NCBI GenBank assembly: GCA_013824865.1
Contig: PNON01000007.1
Coordinates: 1-64,000, forward strand
Direction: 5' to 3'
Length of the DNA stretch: 64,000 nt
Source: Anaerolinea sp.
GTDB taxonomy: Bacteria > Chloroflexota > Anaerolineae > Anaerolineales > Anaerolineaceae
A model generated the notes under the pieces. It had not been told where the DNA came from. It saw only the letters and a program-made list of their open reading frames with translations, and did no database searches. Within the stretch, counting starts at the first letter, position 1. Each line of letters starts with the position of its first letter. The position numbers were made by a program, and so were the translations under genes. Shown piece by piece: positions 17,161 to 26,895 of this stretch.

Positions 17161-18744
17161 ATGCTGTCCAAGCTTAAAATTATATTTCTAGCTCTGAATA
17201 AAATTAAGAAAATAATTGATACAGGTATTGACGGGGAGCAGACTATTGCTGACCGTCAAACCATCCAGTTCACCAATGCTGGCGCCATACTTTGGATAGC
17301 AAGCCTCATTCCGTTTATTCTCCTTTATGTAATCATAAAGCCATCTGCTTTTTGGCCGCTCATTATTGTCCATACTTCCTCGATCTTGCTGTTGCTGCTA
17401 ACATTTCACTTCAACGCCACCCGGCAGTATCTCATTGCCAGTGTGTGGGCGAACATTATGGTTTCTTTGCCAGTTTTTATAAACTTATGGTTTTTCTTTG
17501 GCAACCTCACCAGTAACCATTTTTTCTTTATCCTTTTCGCGCTTTTTCCCATCATCACCATTCCGCGCAAGCAAAAATGGGCCATAGTTGCAATGTTACT
17601 AATGAATCTCGTGTTTTTTACACTCATTTTGGAGCATAAACCGATCTATGACCTCTCCAACCATTTTACCGCTGAAGAATTAACCCTATTCCGAATAGCA
17701 GCAATTCTACTTACCCTGGCATTCGTGATCGGAGCTTTCTACATCTACCAGCAAGTGCTTTACCGCAGCCAGCAAAAGCTTGAAGCGAATAGCACAATAT
17801 TGCAAACTGTACTTGCTGAAGTCAATCAACTGGCTACCCTGGATGCCCTTACCCGCCTCTGGAACCGCCGCAGCATAGAAGAACGGCTGCAAATAGAAAT
17901 CACAAGTGCTAAACGATATAGCAACCCACTCTCCATGATCATGTTTGACCTGGACCGCTTCAAGCATGTCAATGACACCCTGGGGCATGATACCGGAGAT
18001 GAAGTACTGAAAAGGATCGCCGGGTTGGTGAAAACCACGCTGCGTGGCTCTGATATTTTTGGCCGATGGGGTGGCGAAGAATTTCTGGTGATCCTTCCAC
18101 AAACCAGCTTGGAAGGCGCATTATTGGTGGCAGAAAAGATCCGCCACACAATGGAAACATACTGGCATGATCAAGCTGGGGTTGTCACTGCCAGCTTTGG
18201 GGTGGCTGCGTTGGAGCAAGGTGAGAATTCTACTTCTTTTTGGAAGCGGGTGGATAATGCTTTGTACCGCGCAAAAACGAATGGCCGCAACCTCGTCTCG
18301 GTAAGCATTGAAGATCAGAACTTCTCGCGGGTCTTAGCCCATATCGAATGGGTGCCAGAATGGGAAACCGGCGATCAGAAGATCGATCAATTGCATTGCC
18401 AAATCCTGGATTACGCCAATAAATTCTTAGATTACTCACTGACTGAAACCCCGCATAAGGCAATTTTAGCCACACTGGAAGACTTTTACACTCTCTTTCA
18501 GGAGCTATGCTCGTACGAGGAGGAGATTTTAAGGCAGGATAACTATCCTGATCTGGGTATTCTAATCACGGAACATCAGGCAGCATTGCGATCTATCCAA
18601 AGCTTGATTTCGGGCTACCAGCATCGCGAGATCAACCCGGTGACGCTGTATTGCTTTATTACTGACCAGATCGTTGTTGGCCACTTGATCAATTCTGATA
18701 TGAAATACTTCCCTTACCTTGAAACACAAACCAGGGTGGGTTGA
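17161..18744 (+). CDS. Membrane diguanylate cyclase (GGDEF) with C-terminal hemerythrin-like domain
   Basis: A 527-residue protein with about six membrane helices (40-200), a GGDEF domain (about 220-380) with an intact RWGGEEF at 302-308, DLDRFKHVND upstream and an ASFGVA strand, so it should convert GTP to c-di-GMP. Residues 390-525 form a hemerythrin domain: His412 (DQLH), Glu453, His472, His508 and Asp513 match canonical iron ligands, but the positions of two further His ligands are Leu449 and Leu468. An altered or mono-iron site is therefore likely. Oxygen or redox control of the cyclase is the natural inference. Next to an exopolysaccharide-type cluster, although it has its own promoter. 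Confidence 0.9.
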   Translation: MLSKLKIIFLALNKIKKIIDTGIDGEQTIADRQTIQFTNAGAILWIASLIPFILLYVIIKPSAFWPLIIVHTSSILLLLLTFHFNATRQYLIASVWANIMVSLPVFINLWFFFGNLTSNHFFFILFALFPIITIPRKQKWAIVAMLLMNLVFFTLILEHKPIYDLSNHFTAEELTLFRIAAILLTLAFVIGAFYIYQQVLYRSQQKLEANSTILQTVLAEVNQLATLDALTRLWNRRSIEERLQIEITSAKRYSNPLSMIMFDLDRFKHVNDTLGHDTGDEVLKRIAGLVKTTLRGSDIFGRWGGEEFLVILPQTSLEGALLVAEKIRHTMETYWHDQAGVVTASFGVAALEQGENSTSFWKRVDNALYRAKTNGRNLVSVSIEDQNFSRVLAHIEWVPEWETGDQKIDQLHCQILDYANKFLDYSLTETPHKAILATLEDFYTLFQELCSYEEEILRQDNYPDLGILITEHQAALRSIQSLISGYQHREINPVTLYCFITDQIVVGHLINSDMKYFPYLETQTRVG

Positions 18745-18829
18745 TTGCGTCGCAATTGTATAATCGCAAATTGAACAGTGAACAAGATTTATGTGATGAT
18801 TTCATCAGAATTCATTAAGGAGGTGTGAT

Positions 18830-19084
18830 ATGAACTTAACCTATCTATTAATTTGGATCGTTGTGGGTGGGATTGCAGGTTTTCTGGCAGATGCTGTCAT
18901 CCGCGGCATCCGGCTTGGGTTGCTGGGAAAGATTGTAGTCGGCATTTTGGGAGGCTTATTAGGCGGTTGGCTGTTCGGGTTGCTAAACATCCACATCGCA
19001 TCCGGCATCCTTGGTCAGATTATTTATGCATTTGTGGGTGCAGTCATTCTGTTGTTGGTGTTGCGTACGCTGCGCAGGCGATAA
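18830..19084 (+). CDS. GlsB/YeaQ/YmgE-family small membrane protein
   Basis: 84 residues, three hydrophobic segments separated by Gly-rich turns (GGIAGFLAD, GILGGLLGGWLFGLL), as in transglycosylase-associated GlsB/YeaQ proteins, which are stress-linked inner-membrane proteins of unknown mechanism. AAGGAGGTG precedes ATG. A TATAAT at 18759-18764 could serve as its -10, without a clear -35. Confidence 0.85.
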   Translation: MNLTYLLIWIVVGGIAGFLADAVIRGIRLGLLGKIVVGILGGLLGGWLFGLLNIHIASGILGQIIYAFVGAVILLLVLRTLRRR

Positions 19085-19148
19085 TCTTCCCACCGTAAAC
19101 ATAGAATTATCCGCATAACAGACACCTGCAGGAGCTTGGTGGATGATT

Positions 19149-19188
19149 ATTGGCCTGTTAAGATCAAGTTCTACTAATCTTGGCCAAT
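19149..19188. terminator. Bulged stem-loop between convergent genes
   Basis: ATTGGCC (19149-19155) pairs with GGCCAAT (19182-19188), and AAGAT (19060-range, 19160-19164) pairs inside with ATCTT (19177-19181); a 4-nt bulge interrupts the stem. It lies between the convergent GlsB-like and ADP-ribosylglycohydrolase genes and could end either transcript, although T tracts are weak. Confidence 0.4.
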
Positions 19189-19210
19189 CAATTATTTTCA
19201 GACAGTAGTT

Positions 19211-20605
19211 TTATTTACTGTAGGACTTTTCTGCCAACCTCGATGTCATCTCTGCTATGGCTTTGATGGAAAGCCGTTCCTTACCTTTGATGTAGGTTTC
19301 GAGCAGGTCCCCCAGCGGTTCCGCCCATTCCCGCGGGACATCCCTGATCAAACCCAGCACATTTCCTACAAGTCCACCATTGCAATCTACATCATAGCCG
19401 GCTCTGGCCAGCAGTGACATTGTCTCGGTAAAATCTCCGTGACCATACCACAGCGCCAGCACATCTGCTGCCAGGTTGGGGTAAGCATGGATCCAGTTGT
19501 AGCGTTCGAAGTGCTTGTCCAGTTTACCCCAGGCAACAGATGGATCGTCCGTGCTTCGCACCACATCCAGGCAGAAGGCTAGCTTGGCTGCATATTCGCT
19601 TCTGGCAGGGATGTATCGCGCGCCTTCCACCACAATTGCCCGCGAATCATCCAATACAAACGCCAGCGCGGTAAGCACAGCGGCATAGATCTCACCGTAT
19701 ATGCCGTTGCGAGCATGCGAAATTACAGCGTCAATGTGTGCCAGGCGGGCAGCTTCCAGTGGATCGCCGGGTGCCAGCATACCGCACACCATCCCGCGCA
19801 TCTGTGCCCCTATCCAGTCGCAATACGGGTTGAGGAATGAACCCGATTCTGGCGGGTAGATACCCAGGTTCAAGTTGCGGAGCGCCACCCCCTCTGCTGA
19901 GACGCCGAAAGGCAGTTTGCGTATCCACTCGTCGCCCAGCGCTTCAGATGTGATGGATTTGCCCATCTTCTCGTATACATCCAGCAAAAGCAGCTCGTAG
20001 ACCACATCGTCGTTGATCGTTTCCGGGGTGGTGATATAGCCGCGCACCTCGCCATATATTTTAGCGATCTGAGTTCCAATATAGCCTTCCAGGACTGTGC
20101 CAAAGGAGCCACCCGCCAGCTGACCGAGCCACCCATGGTAGATGCGGTGTGGATAATCATTCATCCGCCCGGAAAGTGGTTGATATCCGGTTGAAGCTGG
20201 CATGGCTGCTTTTACGTCCTCCCAGGTGGATGGGTGTTCATAGGAATGATAGGGGTGTCCTTCGATTTTTGGAGCGTCTTTGAGGGCTTTCATGATCCGT
20301 GCTGAAATCACCCGCAACTCTTCGATCTTTCCAGCTGCTTCCAGTGCCCGACCTTCGGGAATCAACACCTCGGCTTCACTCACATCGTAACCCTGATTAG
20401 CCCAATCCTGCACCATGCCCTGAAAGAACACATCCGGTGCCAGCGAACCGGGTACCTTTATGTTCCAGTACCATCGCAGTAATGCATCTCCATGTGGAAA
20501 TTCAACTCCCTGCTGCCAGTTGGAGGATGCCACCCGCCGATCCACCGGGATTGCTGCGTCCCGATATTCCCGTTCAAGTTGCCAGGCTTGTTTTTTCATG
20601 ATCAT
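19211..20605 (-). CDS. ADP-ribosylglycohydrolase-family enzyme
   Basis: 464 residues. The glycine-rich [15 protein letters not shown], an acidic [12 protein letters not shown] segment and a C-terminal [16 protein letters not shown] motif match the two Mg-binding acidic clusters of the ADP-ribosylglycohydrolase (DraG/ARH) fold. The N-terminal 130 residues are extra and of unknown role. It overlaps the preceding permease gene by 4 nt (ATGA) and is the last gene of a nucleoside-uptake operon, so an N-glycosidic bond in a nucleoside or ADP-ribose-like compound is a more likely substrate than modified protein. This is inference from context. Confidence 0.85.
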   Translation of the reverse strand: MIMKKQAWQLEREYRDAAIPVDRRVASSNWQQGVEFPHGDALLRWYWNIKVPGSLAPDVFFQGMVQDWANQGYDVSEAEVLIPEGRALEAAGKIEELRVISARIMKALKDAPKIEGHPYHSYEHPSTWEDVKAAMPASTGYQPLSGRMNDYPHRIYHGWLGQLAGGSFGTVLEGYIGTQIAKIYGEVRGYITTPETINDDVVYELLLLDVYEKMGKSITSEALGDEWIRKLPFGVSAEGVALRNLNLGIYPPESGSFLNPYCDWIGAQMRGMVCGMLAPGDPLEAARLAHIDAVISHARNGIYGEIYAAVLTALAFVLDDSRAIVVEGARYIPARSEYAAKLAFCLDVVRSTDDPSVAWGKLDKHFERYNWIHAYPNLAADVLALWYGHGDFTETMSLLARAGYDVDCNGGLVGNVLGLIRDVPREWAEPLGDLLETYIKGKERLSIKAIAEMTSRLAEKSYSK

Positions 20606-21504
20606 GCTCCGATTATTTTCTGTTTTTTCTTCAAACGAATGGAGTAGACAAATAGCGCGATCAGCGTCGCAATGTAAGGCACCATGGAGGTAAATTGTGG
20701 CGGCATTGTTCGCTGCATAAAGAGACCCAGTCCATCAGTGAAGCCGAACAATAGAGATATAAGCGCTATCCCCTTCGGGCTACCGGAGACCAGGATTACT
20801 GCTGCCAGTGAAATCCAACCTTTGCCGGCGGACATGCCTTCTGTAAAAACGGTCACATAACCCAGGGAAAGGAACGCGCCTGCCAATCCACATAGTATCC
20901 CGCAGATCAACAGTGAAATTATTCGGATACGGTTGGCTGAAACTCCACTTGTATCCAGGCAGGTCCGGTTATAGCCAGCAGCACGTAAACGAAGCCCAAA
21001 GCGGGTTTTAAAAACCAGGTAGTGGACGATGATCACTGCCAGCACGGTCAGGTATACGATCAGGTTCTGTCCACTGATTACATCTCCGATGATCGGGATG
21101 TCCTTGATCAAAGGTATATCAATTTTTGGAATGGGTACAATTTCAAGGCTGGAAAATGCCCCTTTGACTTTGAAGATCTGGCGCAGCATATATGTTGTGA
21201 GTCCAAGTGATAATAGATTTAATCCAATACCAGTAATAAACTCATCCATTTTTAGAACAACAGCAAAAAGGACGAAGATGAGCGCCATCAGGATTGCGCC
21301 CAGAATGGCGAATAGGATACCCACCAGCCAGGAGTGGAAGTAATATGAGCCAAGCACGGCAAAGAAAGCCCCGCTTAACATCATCCCTTCCATGGCAATA
21401 TTAAAGATGCCAGCATAGTAAGTCATCGATCCACCCAATGCTGCCAGCAGGATGGGCGTAGCAGCAGTCAACATTCCATTGATCAGACCAATGACAATTT
21501 TCAA
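20602..21504 (-). CDS. Nucleoside-type ABC transporter permease (YufQ/NupQ-like)
   Basis: 300-residue permease with about nine hydrophobic helices and the conserved [19 protein letters not shown] cytoplasmic loop of the BPD_transp_2 (sugar/nucleoside) family. Partner of the adjacent permease, coupled to it by a 4-nt ATGA overlap. With the ATPase and BMP lipoprotein it forms a ribonucleoside importer. Confidence 0.92.
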   Translation of the reverse strand: MKIVIGLINGMLTAATPILLAALGGSMTYYAGIFNIAMEGMMLSGAFFAVLGSYYFHSWLVGILFAILGAILMALIFVLFAVVLKMDEFITGIGLNLLSLGLTTYMLRQIFKVKGAFSSLEIVPIPKIDIPLIKDIPIIGDVISGQNLIVYLTVLAVIIVHYLVFKTRFGLRLRAAGYNRTCLDTSGVSANRIRIISLLICGILCGLAGAFLSLGYVTVFTEGMSAGKGWISLAAVILVSGSPKGIALISLLFGFTDGLGLFMQRTMPPQFTSMVPYIATLIALFVYSIRLKKKQKIIGA

Positions 21505-22538
21505 CTGGTTCTTCCTCTCATTTTGCGTCTCGCTTCCAACAGAGCAAAAAGGCTTTCAAAATATCCACGTCCAGCTACGACTATTAATACAATGACTGCC
21601 TGCAGAACCTTGATCAGCTCTCGTGGAACTTGCACTTGCAATTCCATCCCAAGGGCGCCTGTTTGTAGAATGGCAAAAAATAATCCGAAGACCAGTGTTA
21701 AGATGACGCCGGTGTTAGCAACCATGGCGATCATTACGCCATCCCAGGCGTAATTGGCGCCAATATCTTTGATGAAGCGGTGCGGACCAGCCATAATGAT
21801 CAACCCGCCAGCGAGCCCGGCCAATGCCCCGGTGAGTAGCATAACTGCCAAATAATTTTTCTTCACATTAACCCCGCCCAGCCGGCTGAATAAACTATTT
21901 TGACCTGATATCCGCCATTCATAACCAGATGTTGTGCGATTAACAATGAACCAGATGATACCAAAGGCTAATAACATCACTATAACGTTGGAACTAAATG
22001 AGCCCCATTCCGGCATCCATCCATTTTGGTTGATGAGGGGTGTTTGTGGATGGTTGGCATTTTTTTCAAAAAATGGGTAGCTGATTGCCCAGAGCGTCAG
22101 GTAATCTGCGATCATATTCAGCATCAGGGTGGTGATAAATTCATTCATATTGAACAAGTGCTTTAACAGTGCCGCCACACCTGACCACAATGCCCCGCCC
22201 AGCATAGACAGAATGAGCAGCAGCGGAATCAATAATCCTGGGGGGAGATTAATATATAAACCGCCAACTGTGGCAAAGAGCGCACCCATCAACAATTGGC
22301 CTGGCTGCCCCAGGTTCACCGGCCCAGAGGCAAAAGCCACTGTTGCTGAAAGCCCGGTAAGCACCAACGGAACGGATTTATTCAATGTATAAGCGATCTT
22401 GTTCGGTGTTCCAAGGGAATATTCAAACAGCCGGTAATAGGCTTCTATCGGGTCCTTGCCCTGGATCGCCATCACCAGCGCACCTAAAATGAAGGCGAGT
22501 AAAATACCAACCAGATTGATAAGTATTTTACGCTTCAT
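21501..22538 (-). CDS. Nucleoside-type ABC transporter permease (YufP/NupP-like)
   Basis: 345-residue BPD_transp_2 permease: [22 protein letters not shown] after helix 1 and [18 protein letters not shown] in the core are typical of the larger nucleoside permease. It overlaps the upstream ATPase gene by 11 nt and the next permease gene by 4 nt, so the three are translated together. Confidence 0.92.
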   Translation of the reverse strand: MKRKILINLVGILLAFILGALVMAIQGKDPIEAYYRLFEYSLGTPNKIAYTLNKSVPLVLTGLSATVAFASGPVNLGQPGQLLMGALFATVGGLYINLPPGLLIPLLLILSMLGGALWSGVAALLKHLFNMNEFITTLMLNMIADYLTLWAISYPFFEKNANHPQTPLINQNGWMPEWGSFSSNVIVMLLAFGIIWFIVNRTTSGYEWRISGQNSLFSRLGGVNVKKNYLAVMLLTGALAGLAGGLIIMAGPHRFIKDIGANYAWDGVMIAMVANTGVILTLVFGLFFAILQTGALGMELQVQVPRELIKVLQAVIVLIVVAGRGYFESLFALLEARRKMRGRTS

Positions 22539-24057
22539 AGGTCATCCCTTCCAACATCAGGTAACCCACTTCGGTGATATTTGTTTTATCCGTCACCAGA
22601 TCAGCGACAATCCTTCCCCTGTGCATCACTATCAACCGATCGGTAAGGCGAAACAGCTCTTCAAGGTCAGCAGATATGAGTAAAATACCGCGTTGTTTTG
22701 AACGCATCGTGGTAATCTGCTTGTGCACATACTCAATGGAACCAACGTCCAGCCCGCGTGTGGGTTGGTCCAGCAGGATGAAGGGAGCATCCAACAATAG
22801 CTCACGACCTAAAATCACTTTCTGCTGGTTGCCGCCAGAAAGAGAACGAAATAAAGTCTCTCCGGAGGTCATTTGCACATCAAAAATCTCTTGCACCTCA
22901 AGGGTGAACTGATTCGCTTGTTTGAAATTCAACACTTTGCCGCCCAGGCTGGTAAATCGCGGATTCAACCGATGATGTGTCATAATCACATTTTCAGTGA
23001 TCCTGGCTGGCAGGCAGGCGCTCATATTCCCCCGATCCTGTGAAACAAATGCGATCTTCTTTCGTTTTTCAAGGATGGACTGGGGGATCACATCCTGACC
23101 CATGGCAGAAATTGTCCCGCTTTGCGGTTCGATTAACCCCATGATCACATTGACTAATTCAAGTTGGCCATTTCCTTCCACCCCAGCGATACCGACGATC
23201 TCGCCTGCCCGAACCTGCAAATGAATATTCTGCAATCGCGGTTTTTTGTCTGCATCGGTGTAATTCAGGTTGGAAATTTCAAAGAGTATATCTCCCGGTT
23301 TTTGTGCCTTGCGGATGGATTCAAAGATCACCTTACGGCCAACCATCATCTGTGCAAGGCCGGTCTTGGTGGCTTCCCTGGCTTCGATCGTGCCGATCTT
23401 CTTGCCTTTACGTAGCACCGTGATCCGATCGGAAAGATCAAGCACTTCATCCAGGTGGTGGGAGATGAACATAATGGTATGCCCGTTGTCTCGCAAGCGC
23501 TTAAGCTCGCTGAATAATTGCGGTATTTCCTGGGGTGTGAGAACCGAGGTTGGTTCATCCATGATTAACACTGAGACATTCCGGAATAGTAACTTTAATA
23601 TTTCAACTTTCTGGCGGGCTGCCACTGAGATATCCGCCACTTTCGTATCCGGATCCAGGTTAAAGTGAAATTCCTTGATCTTGGCTTTCACCTGCTCCCG
23701 GGCTTTCTTTGAGTCCAAATGGTCCAAAAATTTCACTGGCTCATTCCCCAAGACCACATTCTCCCAGACAGAATATTCCGGGATGAGCAGGATCTCCTGG
23801 TGGACCATGCCAATTCCACTGGCGATTGCCTCGCCCGGATCGGAGAATTTCACCTTCTCTCCCCGTAAGATGATCTCACCAGAATCTGCAGGCTGCATGC
23901 CATAGAGTATCTTCATCAGGGTGGTTTTTCCAGCGCCATTTTCACCCACAATGGCGTGGATCTCACCCTCGCGGAATGTCACGCTGACGTCATCGAGTGC
24001 CACTAGGTTGGGTGGAAAGATCTTAACGATCCCATTCATTTCGATAATATCACCCAC
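22528..24057 (-). CDS. Nucleoside-type ABC transporter ATP-binding protein (YufO/NupO-like), two ABC domains
   Basis: 509 residues with two nucleotide-binding domains in one chain. The first has Walker [13 protein letters not shown] and a degenerate signature ([11 protein letters not shown]) with [12 protein letters not shown]. The second has VEGNGQLEL in place of a full Walker A and the canonical [15 protein letters not shown]. This asymmetry is normal for sugar/nucleoside (RbsA-like) ATPases. It follows the BMP lipoprotein gene after an 89-nt gap with a stem-loop. Confidence 0.93.
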   Translation of the reverse strand: MGDIIEMNGIVKIFPPNLVALDDVSVTFREGEIHAIVGENGAGKTTLMKILYGMQPADSGEIILRGEKVKFSDPGEAIASGIGMVHQEILLIPEYSVWENVVLGNEPVKFLDHLDSKKAREQVKAKIKEFHFNLDPDTKVADISVAARQKVEILKLLFRNVSVLIMDEPTSVLTPQEIPQLFSELKRLRDNGHTIMFISHHLDEVLDLSDRITVLRKGKKIGTIEAREATKTGLAQMMVGRKVIFESIRKAQKPGDILFEISNLNYTDADKKPRLQNIHLQVRAGEIVGIAGVEGNGQLELVNVIMGLIEPQSGTISAMGQDVIPQSILEKRKKIAFVSQDRGNMSACLPARITENVIMTHHRLNPRFTSLGGKVLNFKQANQFTLEVQEIFDVQMTSGETLFRSLSGGNQQKVILGRELLLDAPFILLDQPTRGLDVGSIEYVHKQITTMRSKQRGILLISADLEELFRLTDRLIVMHRGRIVADLVTDKTNITEVGYLMLEGMTYEA

Positions 24058-24088
24058 TTACTTCGCCCTTTCATTTCCCTGCTTTGGT

Positions 24089-24122
24089 ATGAAGATGCCG
24101 GAAAATATCCCGGCATCTTCAT
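24089..24122 (-). promoter_or_regulatory. Intercistronic stem-loop after the BMP lipoprotein gene
   Basis: Perfect 13-bp stem (24089-24101 with 24110-24122), loop AAAATATC, no T tract. Its position just after the binding-protein gene mirrors the stem-loop at 9535-9568, and it may protect the 3' end of an abundant binding-protein mRNA. Confidence 0.7.
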
Positions 24123-24146
24123 TAAGGAACACTGCAAAATTGTACT

Positions 24147-25178
24147 TTACGGAACGTAGATCTCAACTTTCATTTCGCCTTTGATGATCTTATCGCGTAA
24201 TGTATTAACCTTGTCCACAATCGCCTGCGGCAATATACCGCCATTGTCATCAAAGACCACACCCACTCCACCTGTCGCCAGACCGTAATTTAGCACCTGC
24301 CCGGGAACATAGGTGCCATCCTTGATAGTCTTGAAGATGTTGGTGATGGCCAGGCCAATATCCTTGATGTCGGATGCGACCACATGGCCGGGAACGAGGG
24401 CATTCTGATTGGTATCCACACCGATAGAGTAAAGATCGCGCTCACCTGAAGCCTGCAATACACCCATGCCAGCAGCCGCTGCAATCTGGAAGACAATATC
24501 AGCGCCCATATCATATAGCTGTAGGGTTGCCTGTTTGCCTTTTGCAGTATCTTCCCAGTCACCCAGGTATTTGCGTTCCATCACGATCGCAGGGTCCACG
24601 TATTTTGCGCCATTTTCGTAGGCGAACATGAATGCATCAATCACGGGATCCTGATCGCCACCCACTGCACCGATGATCTTCTGATCATTGACATTGGGAA
24701 TGGTGGTATCCACGGTCAACATACCAGCCACCACACCCGTCAGGAAAGCGCTTTCCTCTTCAATGTAATCCACCGAAGTGATGGTGTTCTTGTCGTTCTT
24801 AACCACGGTGTCCAGATTCACAAAGATCTTTTCAGGGTACTTATCCGCGTACTCCTTCAGCAGGTCTTCATAACCATAGGAAATAACAAAGATCACGTCC
24901 GCGTATCCCACAGCAGCTTCCAGAGAGGGCTCGTACTGCGCGGGATCATAGCCATCTTCGATGGTGCGGATATCAACTCCATATTCTGCCTTGATCGCAT
25001 CCATGCCTTTTTGGCCGGAATCATAGAAGGCATTATCTCCCAGGGAACCGTTGATCAGGTATACCACCTTTGAGGTATCAGCGCTGGTAGCAGCTGGTTC
25101 AGCAGCTTTCGAGGCACAACCAGCCAGAGCCATGGATAGGATGGTAAAAATGGATACAAGCAACATAAGCTTTTTCAT
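24147..25178 (-). CDS. BMP-family (nucleoside) substrate-binding lipoprotein
   Basis: 343 residues with signal peptide and lipobox ALAGC. Family landmarks: YLINGSLGDNAFYDSGQKGMD near the N-terminus, IFVISYGYEDLL, and a late GVDTNQNALVPGHVVASDIKD. BMP (PnrA/NupN) proteins bind purine and other nucleosides outside the membrane. AGAGGAG precedes ATG 25178. It lies directly downstream of the ribokinase relic and is probably read from the LacI-type repressor's promoter. Confidence 0.92.
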   Translation of the reverse strand: MKKLMLLVSIFTILSMALAGCASKAAEPAATSADTSKVVYLINGSLGDNAFYDSGQKGMDAIKAEYGVDIRTIEDGYDPAQYEPSLEAAVGYADVIFVISYGYEDLLKEYADKYPEKIFVNLDTVVKNDKNTITSVDYIEEESAFLTGVVAGMLTVDTTIPNVNDQKIIGAVGGDQDPVIDAFMFAYENGAKYVDPAIVMERKYLGDWEDTAKGKQATLQLYDMGADIVFQIAAAAGMGVLQASGERDLYSIGVDTNQNALVPGHVVASDIKDIGLAITNIFKTIKDGTYVPGQVLNYGLATGGVGVVFDDNGGILPQAIVDKVNTLRDKIIKGEMKVEIYVP

Positions 25179-25260
25179 AGTTTTCTCCTCTTATTAGATT
25201 TGATCTATTCATTTATGTGAAAAAAGTATGGATTATTTTCCTTTAAACCTCCTTGGCGCT

Positions 25261-25591
25261 TTAGTATGATTGATACATGCTATAAAAACCGCTTGACTGG
25301 ATGAAATTTTCAACCTCATCCCGGGTGGGGATGGAAGTTTGCGCACCCAGACGGGTTAAAGAAATAGCAGAAATCGCGCATAAATCAAAGCTTTCGCCGG
25401 TTTTCTAACATTATGGATGGAAGTAGCGAAACTGCCTGAACATGTGCGTTTATACGCCAGCGCGGCATGCAACTACCGCCTGGTATTGGGTGGAAATCTA
25501 TTCCCGCCAGCGTTTCGCCAGGCTTGGGTACCCTGTGAGTCCTTACCACCAGATCCATATTCTAACTGCCGACTACAGTAATATATCCCAT
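25261..25591 (-). pseudogene. Decayed ribokinase (PfkB family) gene
   Basis: This 331-nt stretch has no long frame but keeps both ends of a ribokinase. From ATG 25591, 1 nt after the repressor's stop, it reads MGYITVVGS, an in-frame TAG (25562-25564), then NMDLVVRTHRVPKPGETLAG and IDFHPIPGG, the classical ribokinase N-terminus. After about 25475 the frame shifts and reads VACRAGV-stop-THM, with the KGANQA segment lost. From about 25404 it reads KTGESFDL, then RLGAQTSIPTRDEVENF and a TAA at 25261-25263, the ribokinase C-terminus. About two thirds of a normal 900-nt gene is missing. A repressor-ribokinase pair is typical of ribose/ribonucleoside operons, so phosphorylation of ribose must now be supplied elsewhere, if at all. 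Confidence 0.85.
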
Positions 25592-25592
25592 T

Positions 25593-26603
25593 TCATCCCC
25601 TTCTGCCAGTGGATTCGCGGGGCACCAACCTGGCTTTCAAGACAACTCTCTGATTGGCTTCCGTCCTGTTCCCTTTGATTCGTTCGATCAGCAGATCAGT
25701 GGCATAACTCGCAATTTCACTAAACGGTTGCGCAACCGTCGTTAATGGAGGCACAACAAGAGAAGCCAGCTCAATATCATCAAAACCGATTATGGAAACA
25801 TCACCAGGGATTGACAGGCCTGCTTTACGAATGGCTGCCATAGCGCCGATAGCCATCATATCATTGAAACAAAAGACCGCAGTTGGAAATTCAATTGCAG
25901 CCAGCAGGCTCTCCATTGCTTTTTCGCCGCTTAAGGTAGTGAAGTCCCCTACGATAATGTTCTCTTGCCTGACTGGAATCCCTGCCATCTTCATCGCTCC
26001 TTCATAGCCTTTTATCCGCTCCATGCTTGGGGAGAGGGTGATTAGCCCGGTAATGCAAGCGATGTTTTTATGACCCAGTTCGATCAGGTACCTGGTTGCG
26101 TCAGATCCAGCCTGCTCATTATCCACCTGTACCACATCTGCCAACTCCAGCGAGATGTTGCGGTCAGCCACCACAACCGGGATCTGGCTTTCAGAGAATT
26201 TCAGCAACTCCTTATCATCACCACCGGATGAAATGAAAATGACACCATCCACCCGCTTGGCAAGCAGGGTATTAATGTAATTGGTTTGTTTTTCGGGGTT
26301 GTTATCGCTGTTGCCAAGGATGACGCTGTAGCCTTGCTGGTAACCGTAATCCTCGATCTTGCGTGCCACTTCAGCAAAGAACGGGTTAGAAGCATCGGGC
26401 ACGATCAAGCCAATGGTTTTGGTGACGCCTGAGCGCAGGCTGCGGGCAACATTATTCGGGTGATATCCCAATGCTTCCATGGAATGGAGGACACGCTGAC
26501 GGGTGGAGGGATCAACCACTCTGGTGTTATTGATCACGTGAGATACAGTGGTGATGGATACGCTGGCAGATAATGCGACATCTTTAATGGTGACTCGTTT
26601 AAT
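25593..26603 (-). CDS. LacI-family transcriptional repressor of the ribonucleoside operon
   Basis: A 336-residue repressor: helix-turn-helix VTIKDVALSASVSITTVSHVIN at the N-terminus, hinge SLRSGVTKTIGLIVPD, and a periplasmic-binding-like effector domain ending in VVLKARLVPRESTG. Placement before a ribokinase relic and nucleoside transporter suggests a ribose or nucleoside effector. The start is unusual: there is no ATG or GTG near the family N-terminus. GAGGAG on the minus strand lies 9 nt before an ATT codon (26601-26603) that gives the usual MKRVTIKDVA-type beginning. The alternative in-frame TTG at 26639 would start about 5 nt from the predicted transcript end, with no ribosome site and the operator inside the coding region. 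Confidence 0.9.
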   Translation of the reverse strand: MKRVTIKDVALSASVSITTVSHVINNTRVVDPSTRQRVLHSMEALGYHPNNVARSLRSGVTKTIGLIVPDASNPFFAEVARKIEDYGYQQGYSVILGNSDNNPEKQTNYINTLLAKRVDGVIFISSGGDDKELLKFSESQIPVVVADRNISLELADVVQVDNEQAGSDATRYLIELGHKNIACITGLITLSPSMERIKGYEGAMKMAGIPVRQENIIVGDFTTLSGEKAMESLLAAIEFPTAVFCFNDMMAIGAMAAIRKAGLSIPGDVSIIGFDDIELASLVVPPLTTVAQPFSEIASYATDLLIERIKGNRTEANQRVVLKARLVPRESTGRRG

Positions 26604-26622
26604 ATTGCCACTCTCCTCTCTA

Positions 26623-26636
26623 CGCAAACGTTTGCG
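26623..26636. promoter_or_regulatory. LacI-type operator
   Basis: Perfect 14-bp palindrome CGCAAACGTTTGCG with the central CG usual for LacI/GalR operators. It lies at about +9 to +22 of the repressor transcript, so repressor binding should block its own operon. I saw no second perfect copy in the window. Confidence 0.85.
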
Positions 26637-26650
26637 CAATCGTTAACATT

Positions 26651-26679
26651 AGGATAGCAATTCTATGCCGTGGTGTCAA
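26651..26679 (-). promoter_or_regulatory. Sigma70-like promoter of the repressor/nucleoside operon
   Basis: On the minus strand TTGACA (26679-26674), 17-nt spacer, TATCCT (26656-26651), with TGC just before the -10. Predicted start near 26644, about 40 nt before the ATT codon. Confidence 0.85.
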
Positions 26680-26895
26680 GTACCAATTAATTATTAACCC
26701 ATCTATTCTAATGGCTTCAGTAAAATGGTATCACAATTGATTGTTTAACAAAAAGGGCATGTTGTTGGATGTAGCAACTTGATATATATTTATCTCATCA
26801 AGAAGGATCAGCTTTCACAGAATGACAATGAAGACCCAGCCTTACATTTGCGCAATGCGGGGTATTGGACATAATTAATGACAAAGGAGTTTTAT

